A stretch of DNA of 64,000 bases. It comes from an uncultured Flavobacteriaceae bacterium (GTDB lineage: Bacteria > Bacteroidota > Bacteroidia > Flavobacteriales > Flavobacteriaceae). Position numbers and translations under genes: made by a program. Under the pieces are notes generated by a model, which saw only the letters and a program-made list of their open reading frames with translations, was not told the DNA's origin and made no database searches. The stretch spans positions 35,289 to 99,288 of the forward strand of contig CALGLR010000011.1 in the NCBI GenBank assembly GCA_937959395.1. Reading direction: 5' to 3'. Of this stretch, positions 20,501 to 28,018 are shown piece after piece. How positions within the stretch are numbered: position 1 is the first letter of the stretch; each line of letters opens with the position of its first letter.

Positions 20501-20700
20501 GTTTAGGGTATTATGAAAGTACTAAAGACGCTGCTACAAACTTCTTTTTTGATTATTTACCAAAAGGTGTTTTTGTATTCGAGTATGATTTAAGAGTTAA
20601 TAATGCTGGAAATATGAGTAATGGTATTACGACGATTCAAAGTATGTATGCTCCAGAATTTAGTAGCCATAGTGAAGGGATTAGAATTAAAGTAGACTAA
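14569..20700 (+). CDS. Alpha-2-macroglobulin family protein with thioester motif
   Basis: 2043 residues with a signal peptide (MTRSLLVLMLIFFANIAASQ). There is no lipobox Cys, unlike E. coli YfhM. An N-terminal helical region (about 20-370) is followed by macroglobulin domains, including the MG2-type DRSIYRPGQTLYFKSI near 590-605. Next comes the A2M core (TDKDGTVSFSFTTPEALTKW, about 1263-1282), then the thioester motif in PHDCNEQTF (C1502, E1504, Q1505) and an alpha-helical thioester domain. It is expected to trap proteases in the envelope or outside the cell. Two stretches look repeat-derived: a hairpin at 18659-18675 and a 7-residue tandem (TLSNQSG, ALSNQSG, TLSNHK) at about residues 1456-1475. 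No penicillin-binding-protein partner gene is adjacent. Confidence 0.9.
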   Translation: MTRSLLVLMLIFFANIAASQNDNYSKLWSEVEQFENQGLPKSALKVVQTIESKARSANHSSQIVKVLLFKSKLSLTLEEDAQLKIITDFKTEIDKSATPTKNLLQNVLANLYWQYFQQNRYKFYNRTKTESKVDPSDFRTWDLQTLFSEIHTYFDASLQNGLILQKTSLDPFDVIINKGEGSKLFRPTLYDFLSHNALNFYVTKEYNITKPAYKFEINDTNYLSNAKDYSTLQLISKDTASLEFKALKIYQDLIAFHLKDKNPIALTDVNIQRLKFVYENGRFTNKDKLLENAFKTESEAYDSNEVSALYNFELATLYTTQGNNYSTKKDAAIQWKLKEAIALCDRAITKFPESIGAKKCQRLKSQIEAPSLSIQSEAFLPIQKKAKLLLTYKNINALSFSIYKLSNDEYQNFIKIYRENEKEAFIEKLSVEKNWKTTLKNENDYQQHASEILISELLGGRYLITGKSLDLDTNFFAYTTIQITDIAVVEYNNGEKKQFQLINRNSGEPIANAKVKLHFKSRNKTNTEQKTSDLKGIITLSKVKERHYNLSMEVNHKNDTAYFDNYYLRNYYSNQEKTNSYYNSFLFTDRSIYRPGQTLYFKSILMKTEDNTSQVIANEKCEVILYNTNGETIKNQTFKTNEYGSIHGEFILPNGGLMGDYRIELKGEANYRSSSYFSVEEYKRPKFETKFKPVTETYKINDVITLKGEALAFAGSNITDAKVVYRVTRKVNYPHWYYWSRPNFFSEPQEIAHGETVTNNKGSFEIDFKAIPDQSVDKKGLPVFKYEVTADVTDINGETRSATTIVNVGYHALTAKITINETLDKTKKDHEIAIGTKNLNDEFVPATGVIKIYKLKAPKTVLRKRPWAAPDYQTYSETQFKAHFPHDAYKNEDQPENWEKGDLVFNETFDTNKSKTLKLGTIKKWYSGRYIVVLEGKDQFGQLVKDEAQTTLFKDVELFDNELFTIRASQDSYKPGDNAELTLGSSAETLFVTVVVEKDNKVIDEQIIKLNKNTKSISVPVTKDDVGGFVVHYSFSAFNGFNGGALPINVPYEKTNLEIETLTFRDRLKPGTDETWTFKIKGPKSDQVSAELLASMYDASLDQFKPHSWQFNPIQKPIYRSRTNRDAQRSFSINSFSVHRKNQNNYYEQPQQYDQLNWFGLYLGGGGNYAMKSRRRMGVGIEAAPMSIQVVEDNLELEESAVSSNAAYYGASLADSKNSSTNKDAFDEEETNTNKKESKSTAVQIRKNLQETAFFFPQLQTDKDGTVSFSFTTPEALTKWNLQLLAHTKSLESTTKSLETVTQKELMVIPNAPRFLREGDQIKISTKIANLSNKNLSGTATLQLFDALTGEDISKKLLSSSNNSLPQGEIPEAERKFNVDANGNTQATWQLTIPQNIQAVQYKIIAKSNTFSDGEQNALPVLTNRMLVTETLPMWVKSNETRTFTLDKLKNLTSATLSNQSGALSNQSGTLSNHKLTLEITSNPAWYAVQALPYLMEYPHDCNEQTFSRYYANALASHIANSNPRIQNVFNQWASQNALVSNLEKNEELKSILIQETPWLRDAQSESEQKKRIALLFDLNKMTNELAAANRKLVNSQMSSGAWSWFNGGRENRYITQHIITGFGHLNKLNVKTDQNTKMIEKAIRYLDNQFIKEYKDITKYDAKTDLTTNHLSHTQLHYLYMRSFFPQIKKSKEVNEIITYYHTQIKKYWLSRSLYAKGMMTLITRRLNDNTTASKILRSLKETSITSEELGMYWKENANSWYWYQAPIETQSLLIEAFSEIQKDTNTIDNLKIWLLKNKQTNRWKTTKATTDAVYALLLQGSDWLSVTDAVDVTIGNKTIEPKKLEAVKVEAGTGYYKTSWNTSEIKPEMASVEITKKGKGIAWGGLYWQYFEDLDKITSAETPLKLKKQLFLKSNTDKGEEITPITENTALKVGDLVRVRIELRNDRVMEFVHMKDMRAAGLEPINVLSQYKWQDGLGYYESTKDAATNFFFDYLPKGVFVFEYDLRVNNAGNMSNGITTIQSMYAPEFSSHSEGIRIKVD
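18659..18675. repeat. Palindrome inside the alpha-2-macroglobulin gene
   Basis: CTCTCCCT-C-AGGGAGAG, an 8-bp-arm inverted repeat in frame within the coding sequence. It encodes the SLPQGE part of a loop between the macroglobulin domains. Its GC-rich palindromic character differs from the surrounding AT-rich coding DNA and resembles the dispersed intergenic hairpins of this genome. Confidence 0.5.
18934..18989. repeat. 21-bp in-frame tandem repeat in the alpha-2-macroglobulin gene
   Basis: Three units encode TLSNQSG, ALSNQSG and TLSNHK. The unit begins inside 'cttcggctacgctcag', which resembles the dispersed repeat family R4 (cttcgacttcgctcag). This suggests insertion of an R4-like element followed by tandem duplication. 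Confidence 0.55.
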
Positions 20701-20835
20701 ATTTTCCATTATACAGCTATTCTGATGTAAAAATTATTTTAATAAAAATAGAAATTTTAATGAGAATCTTAGTGTTAGAACAGGTTTTATTATGAAGTTC
20801 TTAAATCCAACATTAACGTCTTTAGTTCTTCAATC

Positions 20836-20868
20836 TTCTTGATTTTTTATTAAATAAAAAATCAAGAA
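20836..20868 (+). terminator. AT-rich hairpin downstream of the alpha-2-macroglobulin gene
   Basis: Arms TTCTTGATTTTTTAT and ATAAAAAATCAAGAA are perfect inverted repeats around a 3-nt loop. It lies 136 bp after the stop codon at 20700. It is AT-rich, so termination strength is uncertain. The 528-bp gap 20701-21228 otherwise holds MITE copy 4 and the promoter of the next gene. Confidence 0.5.
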
Positions 20869-20900
20869 TTTTCAAACTTAATGCATACCTCTACATCATA

Positions 20901-21086
20901 ATACCATTTCTCATTTGAAATAACCGTAATAAAACGTTCTTTTTTACTTTCTATTTTATTAAAAAAAGAAAACGTAACTATACTTCGACTTCGCTCAGTA
21001 CAGGTTGCTACCTCTTATTTTTGTAATTCATATAAAGAAAAAAATAAGTGGTTTCTTTTACAATAATTTCAAACAAGAATTGGTAT
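20901..21086. repeat. MITE-like element, family M (copy 4), with nested R4 repeat
   Basis: The left end ATACCATTTCTCATTTGAAA and the right end TTTCAAACAAGAATTGGTAT are inverted repeats with few mismatches. The interior (20961-21040) matches copy 3 near 8022-8069. It is interrupted at about 20982-21006 by ACTTCGACTTCGCTCAG, which belongs to repeat family R4 (41611-41638 and 41923-41950). A short ORF crossing this element is not considered a gene. Confidence 0.55.
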
Positions 21087-21195
21087 AAACTTGAAAATCC
21101 CTGTCGTTTAAATCGACCTCATATACGAGGTTTTTATGAGATTTATCTTTCTCATAAAAACCTAACAATCAAATTTTTAAATTACAAATCAGCGC

Positions 21196-21203
21196 TACTT
21201 TTG
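21196..21203 (+). promoter_or_regulatory. Candidate -7 box for the lipoprotein gene at 21229
   Basis: TACTTTTG fits the Bacteroidota -7 consensus TAnnTTTG and lies 26 nt before the ATG. No convincing -33 TTTG was found at the expected spacing. Confidence 0.4.
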
Positions 21204-21228
21204 AAGAAATATTTAAAACTTAATAATT

Positions 21229-22068
21229 ATGAAAATTACATTTAAAAAAACAAAAATTTATCTTTTAGCATTCATGGCATCTGTAGCGTTTTTACAAAGT
21301 TGTTCTAAAGATGACAGTAATTCGGATCCTCAAACTGAAGAAATTTCAGAAATAAACTATGAGTATAGAGGTGTACTTTACAGTGAAGCTGATTTGGAAA
21401 AAGAAAATGAAAGCATTTTAACAAACTCATATCAAGTTTATAATGAAGAAGCACTAAAAATTTCTATTTTCGACACTGCTGAAGAAGCTGATAATTTTGC
21501 AGCATCAATATCTGATGAGGATTTTATTGATCCTGAAACTATAACACATAACAGGAGTAATAGCATGAAAGGTAACAGCATTCCTATCGAAGACATTTGC
21601 GATGGTCAGAAATTCATGTCTTTTAATGCCAAACTTTTTGAAAACAAAAACCTTAAAGGGAAATTTTTATTATACATTAAAAATAATATCAATGTCACTA
21701 AAAAGGGAACTGTTAAAATAAAGTTACCAAAAAACTGGAAGAAAAGGATTTCTTCTTTAAAAATTAAACAAACTAGAGCTATAAAAATTACACCTGAAAA
21801 TAATCCAACCAATAGCTGTCAAAGGTTATTAGCAAATTTTGATCTTAATACAAAAAACAATAAAGCTATAGCTAATGGACCTATTGTAAGCGATGCTTTT
21901 GCTGATCTTATTATTAATGGAGGTGATCCTAGCAATATAGATCCAAAAAAAGCTAGTACTCTTACAATAAAAGATCTAAGCAAGACAAGAGTATTTTCTC
22001 TACAAGAAAGCCCAACAGTAAATATAAATAATAAGTTAGTTTCTTTTGAAGTTACATCATTTTTATAA
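21229..22068 (+). CDS. Lipoprotein of unknown function
   Basis: 279 residues with a lipoprotein signal ending in FLQSC (Cys25). It is followed by SKDDSNSDP, an acidic stretch of the kind that serves as a surface-export signal for flavobacterial lipoproteins. The mature part has a mixed region (EINYEYRGVLYSEADLEKEN), a Lys-rich central segment (about 150-190) and a C-terminal DLSKTRVF segment. No family is recognised. It is monocistronic, with its own promoter box (21196-21203) and a large inverted-repeat structure downstream at 22091-22230. Confidence 0.82.
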   Translation: MKITFKKTKIYLLAFMASVAFLQSCSKDDSNSDPQTEEISEINYEYRGVLYSEADLEKENESILTNSYQVYNEEALKISIFDTAEEADNFAASISDEDFIDPETITHNRSNSMKGNSIPIEDICDGQKFMSFNAKLFENKNLKGKFLLYIKNNINVTKKGTVKIKLPKNWKKRISSLKIKQTRAIKITPENNPTNSCQRLLANFDLNTKNNKAIANGPIVSDAFADLIINGGDPSNIDPKKASTLTIKDLSKTRVFSLQESPTVNINNKLVSFEVTSFL

Positions 22069-22090
22069 CTAGTGATTAATAATTTTTAAT

Positions 22091-22230
22091 AAAAGAGGCT
22101 GTCTAAAAAGGTTCGTTTCGTTAACCTGAACTTGATTCAGGGTATCACAAAAGGCTAACAGATCCTATTGTGAGATTCTGAAATAAATATTAGAATAACG
22201 ATTGTAAATCCTTTTCAGACAGCCTCTTTT
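22091..22230. repeat. Long inverted-repeat element with poly-T end
   Basis: The left arm AAAAGAGGCTGTCTAAAAAGG (22091-22111) and the right arm CCTTTTCAGACAGCCTCTTTT (22210-22230) are complementary with one bulge and are followed by a T-run. The interior holds CCTGAACTTGATTCAGGG and GATTCTGAAATAA, pieces of a dispersed repeat (see 31588-31608). It may be a MITE or insertion-sequence remnant that also works as a terminator between the convergent lipoprotein and protease genes. Confidence 0.6.
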
Positions 22231-22316
22231 TTTAAAAAAATAATGCTTTTTTTCTCTGTAACTCGATCACACAACTTAAAGAAGTTCTTCAAATTGACTA
22301 TAACATCATTTTTAAC

Positions 22317-24059
22317 TTACTTAATTATAATCTTTGATGTGTGGGTTTGATTGTTAGTTTTTACATTAAATAGGTATACGCCCTTCGCAAAAAAAGAAAC
22401 ATCTAATTTTTCATGATTGCGACTAAATTCACCTTTACCAACCATAGCGCCTTGTAGGGTCATTATTTCATAATTCGCATCAATCAAATGATGCTTAATA
22501 TTAATTTCTCCATTGGTAGGGTTAGGATATATTTGAATAGTTTCATCATCAAAATCACTAACTGACAAAGATTTAGGAGGCACTTGTCCAGAAATAAAGT
22601 ACTGCCCTAAAGACCCATAATCAGAATAACCTTCACCAGAAACATCTCCAAACCCTACACCATCGACTTCTAAATAATAAATACCATCAGTAACAGTTTC
22701 ACTTAATGTAGAAGCATCAAATCCATCTGCATCTGCATTTGCAATTTCTGTACCTGAAGCATCAAGTAATCTCACTTTCAAATCTAAATTTTGCGAATAC
22801 TCATACTGATTAGCAGGTCTGACATCTAGGTCTATTGTTCCAGAGCCCACTTCCATTTTAAACAAATCTACATCTAATGTTTGTCCTATAATACCAAAAT
22901 TTTCAGTCTCTAATACTTGTCCATTATTTCCAATAAATAAATCAGTACTATTTGCTATATCATCACCATAATCATCTTCTCTATATCCTACGCCATTAGT
23001 TGAACCTGATAATATACTAAGATCGTTTTCTTGATTATTCGCACCTGAATATTCTCCTTTGCTAAACTGAGAATAACCATTAGTTACTGTTCCCATTATC
23101 ACACGATAAAAACTATGCCCTGGATAATATTCAGCAGATGCATTTCCATCATGTCTTAACCCGAAAGTATGTCCTGCTTCATGAGAGCCTACATTTGCTG
23201 CTTTAACAGGCGATTGTACAGGCCCTCCCATTTTTACCCAGCAAGGATTATCACTACCATCATTAAAAGAATTCAAAATAGCTACACCAGGATTATCAGG
23301 AAAAGTATTGTTATATATAACCATTTGCCTAGAATTTCTATTTGCATTATCATATACACTTCTAGTTGTTGTGACATTTATATTAAACGGGGCATAATCT
23401 TCTGACACAATATAAAAAACCTCTTCTATTTCTTCATTAGTTAAGCCAGCCGGCTCTGCATTAACAGTACCCCAAGATCCGCCTGACACATTTTCTCCAT
23501 CAAAATCTAAATATAGAACCCCTGGAGCTCCTGGGAAGCTTTCTAATTCTGGTATTGCTTCTTTTCTCGAATTATAATCTCTTCTATACCTATGGTTTTC
23601 TTTTTGTGGTTCTAGCCCAGAAAAGGTATTCTCTATAATACAAACTTGGGAATGAATATCTACTTTCTCAATAAATACTTCTTTTTGTTCATTAGTAGAA
23701 ATTAAATAAGCTTCATTATCATTATAAAATAATAGTTTTCCTTTTATTCCATTCTCATCACCTTTAAAAAAGAAAGTTGCATTTTGGAATCCATCTACTT
23801 TTCCAAAAAGGTAATACGCCCCTTCTTTGCAATCATTCGATTGAACATTAATAGTAAATGATTTTTGAGTTGTAACTTGTAAATTGAACTTTTGGTTTTT
23901 AGTTGATTTTAAACGAGATTCAACAAAAGGTTTTACAACCTCTTCCAAACCTCCTAATTTATATAGGTTATTAGATTGTTGTGAATGGATTGTTGATATG
24001 TTACTTAATAATAGTAAAAGCACTAGAATAGGCCTTAGAAACATTTTGATAAACTGCAT
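22317..24059 (-). CDS. Secreted zinc metalloprotease with T9SS sorting domain
   Basis: 580 residues. A signal peptide (about 1-27) is followed by a prodomain-like region to about 175. The metzincin catalytic domain carries HEAGHTFGLRHD (zinc ligands H293, H297, H303 and catalytic E294). A pre-peptidase-like beta domain (about 375-490) follows, and then a T9SS type A sorting domain with IYPNPTNGEINIKH and the terminal GVYLFNVKTN...KIIIK. It is secreted or surface-attached through the type IX system and probably degrades proteins or peptides. It converges with the lipoprotein gene. Confidence 0.92.
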   Translation of the reverse strand: MQFIKMFLRPILVLLLLLSNISTIHSQQSNNLYKLGGLEEVVKPFVESRLKSTKNQKFNLQVTTQKSFTINVQSNDCKEGAYYLFGKVDGFQNATFFFKGDENGIKGKLLFYNDNEAYLISTNEQKEVFIEKVDIHSQVCIIENTFSGLEPQKENHRYRRDYNSRKEAIPELESFPGAPGVLYLDFDGENVSGGSWGTVNAEPAGLTNEEIEEVFYIVSEDYAPFNINVTTTRSVYDNANRNSRQMVIYNNTFPDNPGVAILNSFNDGSDNPCWVKMGGPVQSPVKAANVGSHEAGHTFGLRHDGNASAEYYPGHSFYRVIMGTVTNGYSQFSKGEYSGANNQENDLSILSGSTNGVGYREDDYGDDIANSTDLFIGNNGQVLETENFGIIGQTLDVDLFKMEVGSGTIDLDVRPANQYEYSQNLDLKVRLLDASGTEIANADADGFDASTLSETVTDGIYYLEVDGVGFGDVSGEGYSDYGSLGQYFISGQVPPKSLSVSDFDDETIQIYPNPTNGEINIKHHLIDANYEIMTLQGAMVGKGEFSRNHEKLDVSFFAKGVYLFNVKTNNQTHTSKIIIK

Positions 24060-24359
24060 AATAATGAGGGAATTAAATGAATTAATATTAAATATAGTGT
24101 TTTAAAAAAAAATCACTATAGTATTGACTTTCAATTTATTAAACTCAAATATAGTATATATTTTTAATCTATCATAGTATTTCCAACAAGTTGTATTTCT
24201 GTTTGACACAAGAACTATTATTTATAGCATAGAAAAGTAGAATTACTGAAATATTGTAAAATCTAATGATGTTAGTTAATTTAGTTTAAGTCGACAAAGT
24301 TTAAAAAGAATTATTATTTAATTCTTAAATTGAGAGTCATTAACCAAAACCAAATAATT
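24060..24359. other. Intergenic region, divergent promoters
   Basis: A 300-bp AT-rich gap between the divergent protease and DoxX genes. The only structure I see is a short inverted repeat, ATAGTG (24094-24099) and CACTAT (24114-24119), about 40 bp upstream of the protease start. No RNA gene or ORF is visible. Confidence 0.4.
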
Positions 24360-24731
24360 ATGAATGCAAAAGTCTTTATGGTTCTAAGAATTCTTCTTGG
24401 AATTTTCGTTATCGTTTTCGGAATTAATAAGTTCTTGAATTTTTTACCGATGCCAGAACTCTCTGCAGATGCAGGTGCTTATTTTGGAGCACTAATTAAT
24501 TCTAAAACAATGATTTTAGTCGCTTTAGTAGAAATTATTGCAGGACTAGCACTTATTTCAAACAAATATGGTGCTTTATTAGCAATTATTTTAATGAGCG
24601 TTTCTGTGAATGCAGTATTATTTCATGCGGTTTTAGACCCTGGAGGAATTGGGGGAGCTGCAGTATTGTTATTATTAAACATTGCTGTTTTAGTAGGTTA
24701 TAAAGAGAAATACATAGAATTATTGAGTTAA
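24360..24731 (+). CDS. DoxX-like small membrane protein
   Basis: 123 residues from the ATG at 24360; an upstream in-frame TTG at 24330 would add ten polar residues and is less likely. There are four hydrophobic helices: FMVLRILLGIFVIVFGINKF, a helix around MILVALVEIIAGLALI, ALLAIILMSVSVNAVLFHAV and AAVLLLLNIAVLVGY. This is typical of the DoxX/SURF4-type family found in many Bacteroidota. The protein sits in the inner membrane and its function is unknown. It is followed 24 bp later by a small lipoprotein gene, probably co-transcribed. Confidence 0.8.
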   Translation: MNAKVFMVLRILLGIFVIVFGINKFLNFLPMPELSADAGAYFGALINSKTMILVALVEIIAGLALISNKYGALLAIILMSVSVNAVLFHAVLDPGGIGGAAVLLLLNIAVLVGYKEKYIELLS

Positions 24732-24755
24732 TTAAATCGATTCAAAAAAACAGTA

Positions 24756-25235
24756 ATGAAATTTATATTTATATTTTTAATGTCTATACTAACTTCTTGT
24801 AATGATAATGATGACAATACTAATAACAACGGTACTATAAATAACAATTCTAATCAAATTTTAGAAATTGTTAGTGTAACCACTTCTGGAAACAGTAATA
24901 ATTATACTTTTAATGTTGGTATTACTAGTCCAGATACTGGTTGCGAACAATATGCAAATTGGTGGGAAGTTATTACAGAAGATGGTGCTTTAGTTTATCG
25001 TAGAATTTTAGGCCATAGTCATGTAAATGAGCAGCCATTTATCCGTTCTGGTGGATCTGTAACTATTTCTGAAGATCAAATTGTAATTATTAGAGCGCAT
25101 ATGAATAATTCAGGTTATGGTGGTAAAGCATTTAAAGGGTCTGTTTCTTCAGGCTTTTCTAAAATTACACTTCAAAATGACTTTGCGTTAGAATTAGCTG
25201 AATTAGAACCACAACCTAATGGTTGCGCTTTTTAA
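24756..25235 (+). CDS. Small lipoprotein of unknown function
   Basis: 159 residues with a lipoprotein signal (MKFIFIFLMSILTSC, Cys15) followed by an Asn/Asp-rich tether (NDNDDNTNNNGTINNN). The mature domain (about 40-159) is beta-rich with single conserved-looking Trp and Cys residues (TGCEQYANWWEVI and the terminal PNGCAF), which may form a disulfide. Probably surface-exposed, because an acidic patch follows the lipidated Cys. No named family is recognised. Confidence 0.8.
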   Translation: MKFIFIFLMSILTSCNDNDDNTNNNGTINNNSNQILEIVSVTTSGNSNNYTFNVGITSPDTGCEQYANWWEVITEDGALVYRRILGHSHVNEQPFIRSGGSVTISEDQIVIIRAHMNNSGYGGKAFKGSVSSGFSKITLQNDFALELAELEPQPNGCAF

Positions 25236-25506
25236 TTCTAAAATTACACCTACATTATTCTGCAAATTATAATGATATTAAAAATGAAAATTTTATACTA
25301 TTTAGAGTAAAAAAAGTTAAATAATTTATAAATACACCTCTTTTAATGTATAAAATGAAAAATAACACACAAAATTAGTCTTCATTTTACACATTAAACA
25401 ATCCGAAAATCGTAGTAAACAAACCTCTTATCGAATAACTAGTCATTTACAGGTTGTAACTTACAAGCATGTTAACTTTTAACATCGAATTATCCTTTAG
25501 AGTAAG
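25236..25506. other. Intergenic region without recognisable features
   Basis: A gap between the small lipoprotein and the nuclease gene. AT-rich, with no convincing hairpin terminator, repeat or ORF seen. The promoter box of the next gene follows at 25507. Confidence 0.4.
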
Positions 25507-25514
25507 TAAATTTG
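25507..25514 (+). promoter_or_regulatory. Candidate -7 box for the T9SS nuclease gene
   Basis: TAAATTTG matches TAnnTTTG and lies 24 nt before the ATG at 25538. The -33 element is not obvious. Confidence 0.4.
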
Positions 25515-25537
25515 TTGATAAATAACAACATACTGCT

Positions 25538-27316
25538 ATGAAAACAACTACTCCCTTTGCAAAAAACACGCTTCTTTTATTTTTATTTTTTATATTAAGC
25601 CTGCATGTACAATCACAAATTATTATAAATGAAATCCATGCAGACCCCGCAACTGGAATTGAAGGAGATGCTAATGGAGATGGAATTAGAGATGCCTCAC
25701 AAGATGAATTTGTAGAACTATACAACACAAGTTCCAACTCAATAAATCTTGCAGGATGGACTATTTCAGATGAATTTGGAGTACGTCATACCTTTGCTGC
25801 GACTACAACTATTCCTCCTCAAGGTACGATAGTAGTATTTGGTGGCGGTACACCTAATGGTGATTTTGGAGATTCTAAAATAAGAACGGCAATCTCTGGT
25901 TCGCTAGGGTTTTCTAATGCTGGAGATACTGTAATATTAAAAAATGATAATGATGTAGAAGTTGCTTCTTACGAATACAATAATGAAGCTAGCGACAATC
26001 AATCTATTACAAGAAGTCCAGATATTACTGGAGACTTCACGAAACACCTTACAGCTACAAATGGAAGCTTAAGATTCTCTCCAGGAACAAAAATAGATGG
26101 AAGTAACTTTCCAGGAAATGATGGTAATGATGATCCTGATCCTGTAGCAGGAGGTTTAAAAGTAGTAACATGGAATGTTGAATGGTTTGGGAACACTACA
26201 AATGGACCATCTCCAGAAAACACACAAAAACAACGTGTAAAAACAATTATTCAAACTATAGATGCCGATATTTTTGCACTACAAGAAATAGCAGATGAAA
26301 ATTTAATGACTGAATTAGTTGATGAACTACCAGAATATGAATGGTCATTCTCAATATATACTTCTGGTTCAGGCAATAACTCTCCAGGAGTTTCTCAAAA
26401 AGTTGCTTTCATATACAAACCTGCCAGAATAACAAATGTCTCTTTTGAAGGTTTACTTCTTGATTTAAGCCCTAAATATAATGGTGGCAATACTGATGAA
26501 ATTTCTGATTATCCAACGAGTCCCTCTCAATTTTGGTCGAGCGGAAGAATGCCTTACATGTTATCTGCTACGGCATTAATTAATGGATTTTCTGAAGATA
26601 TTAAAGTGATTAATATTCATGCTAAAGCAGGAAGTAATAATGGTCCAATTAGAAGAGCCTATGATGTTGAAAAATTAAAAGAATATATAGATACAGACCT
26701 AGGTAATGAAAATGTTATCCTCTTAGGGGATTATAACGATAATACAAAAAACGGAAGTTCTACTTACGATGATTATATTTTTGATACCGCTAGTAATCCT
26801 GGAAATGACCTCGGGTATTATGAAATAGTAACTAGGCCTCTAGATCTTGCAGGAGAAAACACATTTGTTGGAAACAATCGTTTTATCGATCATATTACAA
26901 TAACTGATGAATTAACTGATAATTTCATACCTGGCTCAGTAAAAGTGCATAAAGAATTCGTAGGGTCTGATTATACAGATACAACTTCAGATCACATCCC
27001 GGTATCGGCAAGGTTTACTTTCGATTCTACTTTAGGAACTGACGATGTTAAAATAACGAACGCACTTAGTTTAAAAGATCAAATTCTTGTTTATCCTAAT
27101 CCAACTAATGGGCCAATAAATGTCTTGATTAAAACGTTAACTAAAGATGATTTAAATTATTTCATTTATGATATAAAAGGCGCTATAATTTCGGAAGGCG
27201 TATTAGAAACAGGAAAAAAACAACAATTAAACACGAATCTAAATGCAGCTGGAGTGTACACTTTAAAAATCGTATCTCCTCAAGAAGTTGTAGTTAAAAA
27301 AATTATTCGTTATTAA
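25538..27316 (+). CDS. Secreted endonuclease/exonuclease/phosphatase with lamin-tail and T9SS domains
   Basis: 592 residues. A signal peptide (about 1-27) is followed by a lamin-tail domain (INEIHADP...DEFVELYNTSSNSINLAGWTI, about 29-140). A Gly/Asp linker leads to an EEP fold from about 208 (LKVVTWNVEWFG, FALQEIADE, NIHAKAG, LLGDYND, and a late TSDHIPVSARF containing the SDH motif). A T9SS sorting domain closes it (YPNPTNGPINVLI...GVYTLKIV). It is probably an extracellular nuclease or phosphodiesterase. It is monocistronic and converges with the Crp/Fnr gene 37 bp downstream. Confidence 0.92.
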   Translation: MKTTTPFAKNTLLLFLFFILSLHVQSQIIINEIHADPATGIEGDANGDGIRDASQDEFVELYNTSSNSINLAGWTISDEFGVRHTFAATTTIPPQGTIVVFGGGTPNGDFGDSKIRTAISGSLGFSNAGDTVILKNDNDVEVASYEYNNEASDNQSITRSPDITGDFTKHLTATNGSLRFSPGTKIDGSNFPGNDGNDDPDPVAGGLKVVTWNVEWFGNTTNGPSPENTQKQRVKTIIQTIDADIFALQEIADENLMTELVDELPEYEWSFSIYTSGSGNNSPGVSQKVAFIYKPARITNVSFEGLLLDLSPKYNGGNTDEISDYPTSPSQFWSSGRMPYMLSATALINGFSEDIKVINIHAKAGSNNGPIRRAYDVEKLKEYIDTDLGNENVILLGDYNDNTKNGSSTYDDYIFDTASNPGNDLGYYEIVTRPLDLAGENTFVGNNRFIDHITITDELTDNFIPGSVKVHKEFVGSDYTDTTSDHIPVSARFTFDSTLGTDDVKITNALSLKDQILVYPNPTNGPINVLIKTLTKDDLNYFIYDIKGAIISEGVLETGKKQQLNTNLNAAGVYTLKIVSPQEVVVKKIIRY

Positions 27317-27352
27317 ATTATAAGAATTCAATTGTAACTTAATGAATCAAAA

Positions 27353-27967
27353 TTATAGCGATTTCAATGCTTTTGAAATCGCTTGCCTCGAAGCACCTAT
27401 TAAATCACCTAAATCTTTTTGAGTGAGAAGGTCGAAAAGCAGGTAGCTTTCATCATTAATATCTTGAATCGTAATATTAAAGAAACGCTGTAAATACTTA
27501 ATTTTCTCAATAGTTCCTTTTTCATTTATTGTGCCTAGCTTTTTTTCAGCATTACACCATCTTTGAACAATGTATGATATGAACCATTCAGAAACAACTG
27601 GATTTTCGATAATCATTTTTTTAAAAAATGAAAGATCATAAATACGCATTTGTGTATCTACTATTGCTTTAGAAAATTCTTGAAATTCGTTACTAAGATA
27701 TTTTAAATTTCCAAAGAAATCCTTGTGTTGTAAAACATCATAAACATACTCTTTTCCTAATTCGGAATAGCCGCCTAACTTTACACTGCCCTGTATAATT
27801 TCATAAATAGAATCATGCCTTGTTGATACTTGATAAACGTAATCTCCTTTTTTAAAAACTTTTTCTTTTACAAGTGTACTTATATCTATATCTAAATTGT
27901 CCTTGAGATAATTATAAAAATTAAAAGAAAAATGTACTTTACTAATAGGTCTTGAATAACCAGGCAT
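27353..27967 (-). CDS. Crp/Fnr-family transcriptional regulator
   Basis: 204 residues. The N-terminal cyclic-nucleotide-binding-like beta roll (about 35-120) includes FKKGDYVYQVSTRHDSIYEIIQGSVKLGG. A dimerisation helix and a C-terminal winged helix-turn-helix follow (LTQKDLGDLIGASRQAISKALKSL). There are no Fnr-type N-terminal cysteines. The ligand is unknown. It lies just downstream of and in the same direction as the E1 gene, with a 51-bp gap, so it may be read from that transcript. A link to amino-acid catabolism is only positional. Confidence 0.88.
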   Translation of the reverse strand: MPGYSRPISKVHFSFNFYNYLKDNLDIDISTLVKEKVFKKGDYVYQVSTRHDSIYEIIQGSVKLGGYSELGKEYVYDVLQHKDFFGNLKYLSNEFQEFSKAIVDTQMRIYDLSFFKKMIIENPVVSEWFISYIVQRWCNAEKKLGTINEKGTIEKIKYLQRFFNITIQDINDESYLLFDLLTQKDLGDLIGASRQAISKALKSL

Positions 27968-28018
27968 AGATACGCGTTTTCCTACAATATAGTCAATAAA
28001 GTTAAAACGTTCATGTGA

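Noticed and set aside
21048..21245. Short ORF upstream of the lipoprotein gene at 21229
   Set aside because: It crosses the MITE-like element and the promoter and overlaps the lipoprotein start; its peptide has no protein-like pattern.
24330..24359. TTG start of the DoxX-like protein
   Set aside because: An ATG at 24360 gives a normal first membrane helix and the extra ten residues are polar and AT-rich leader sequence.
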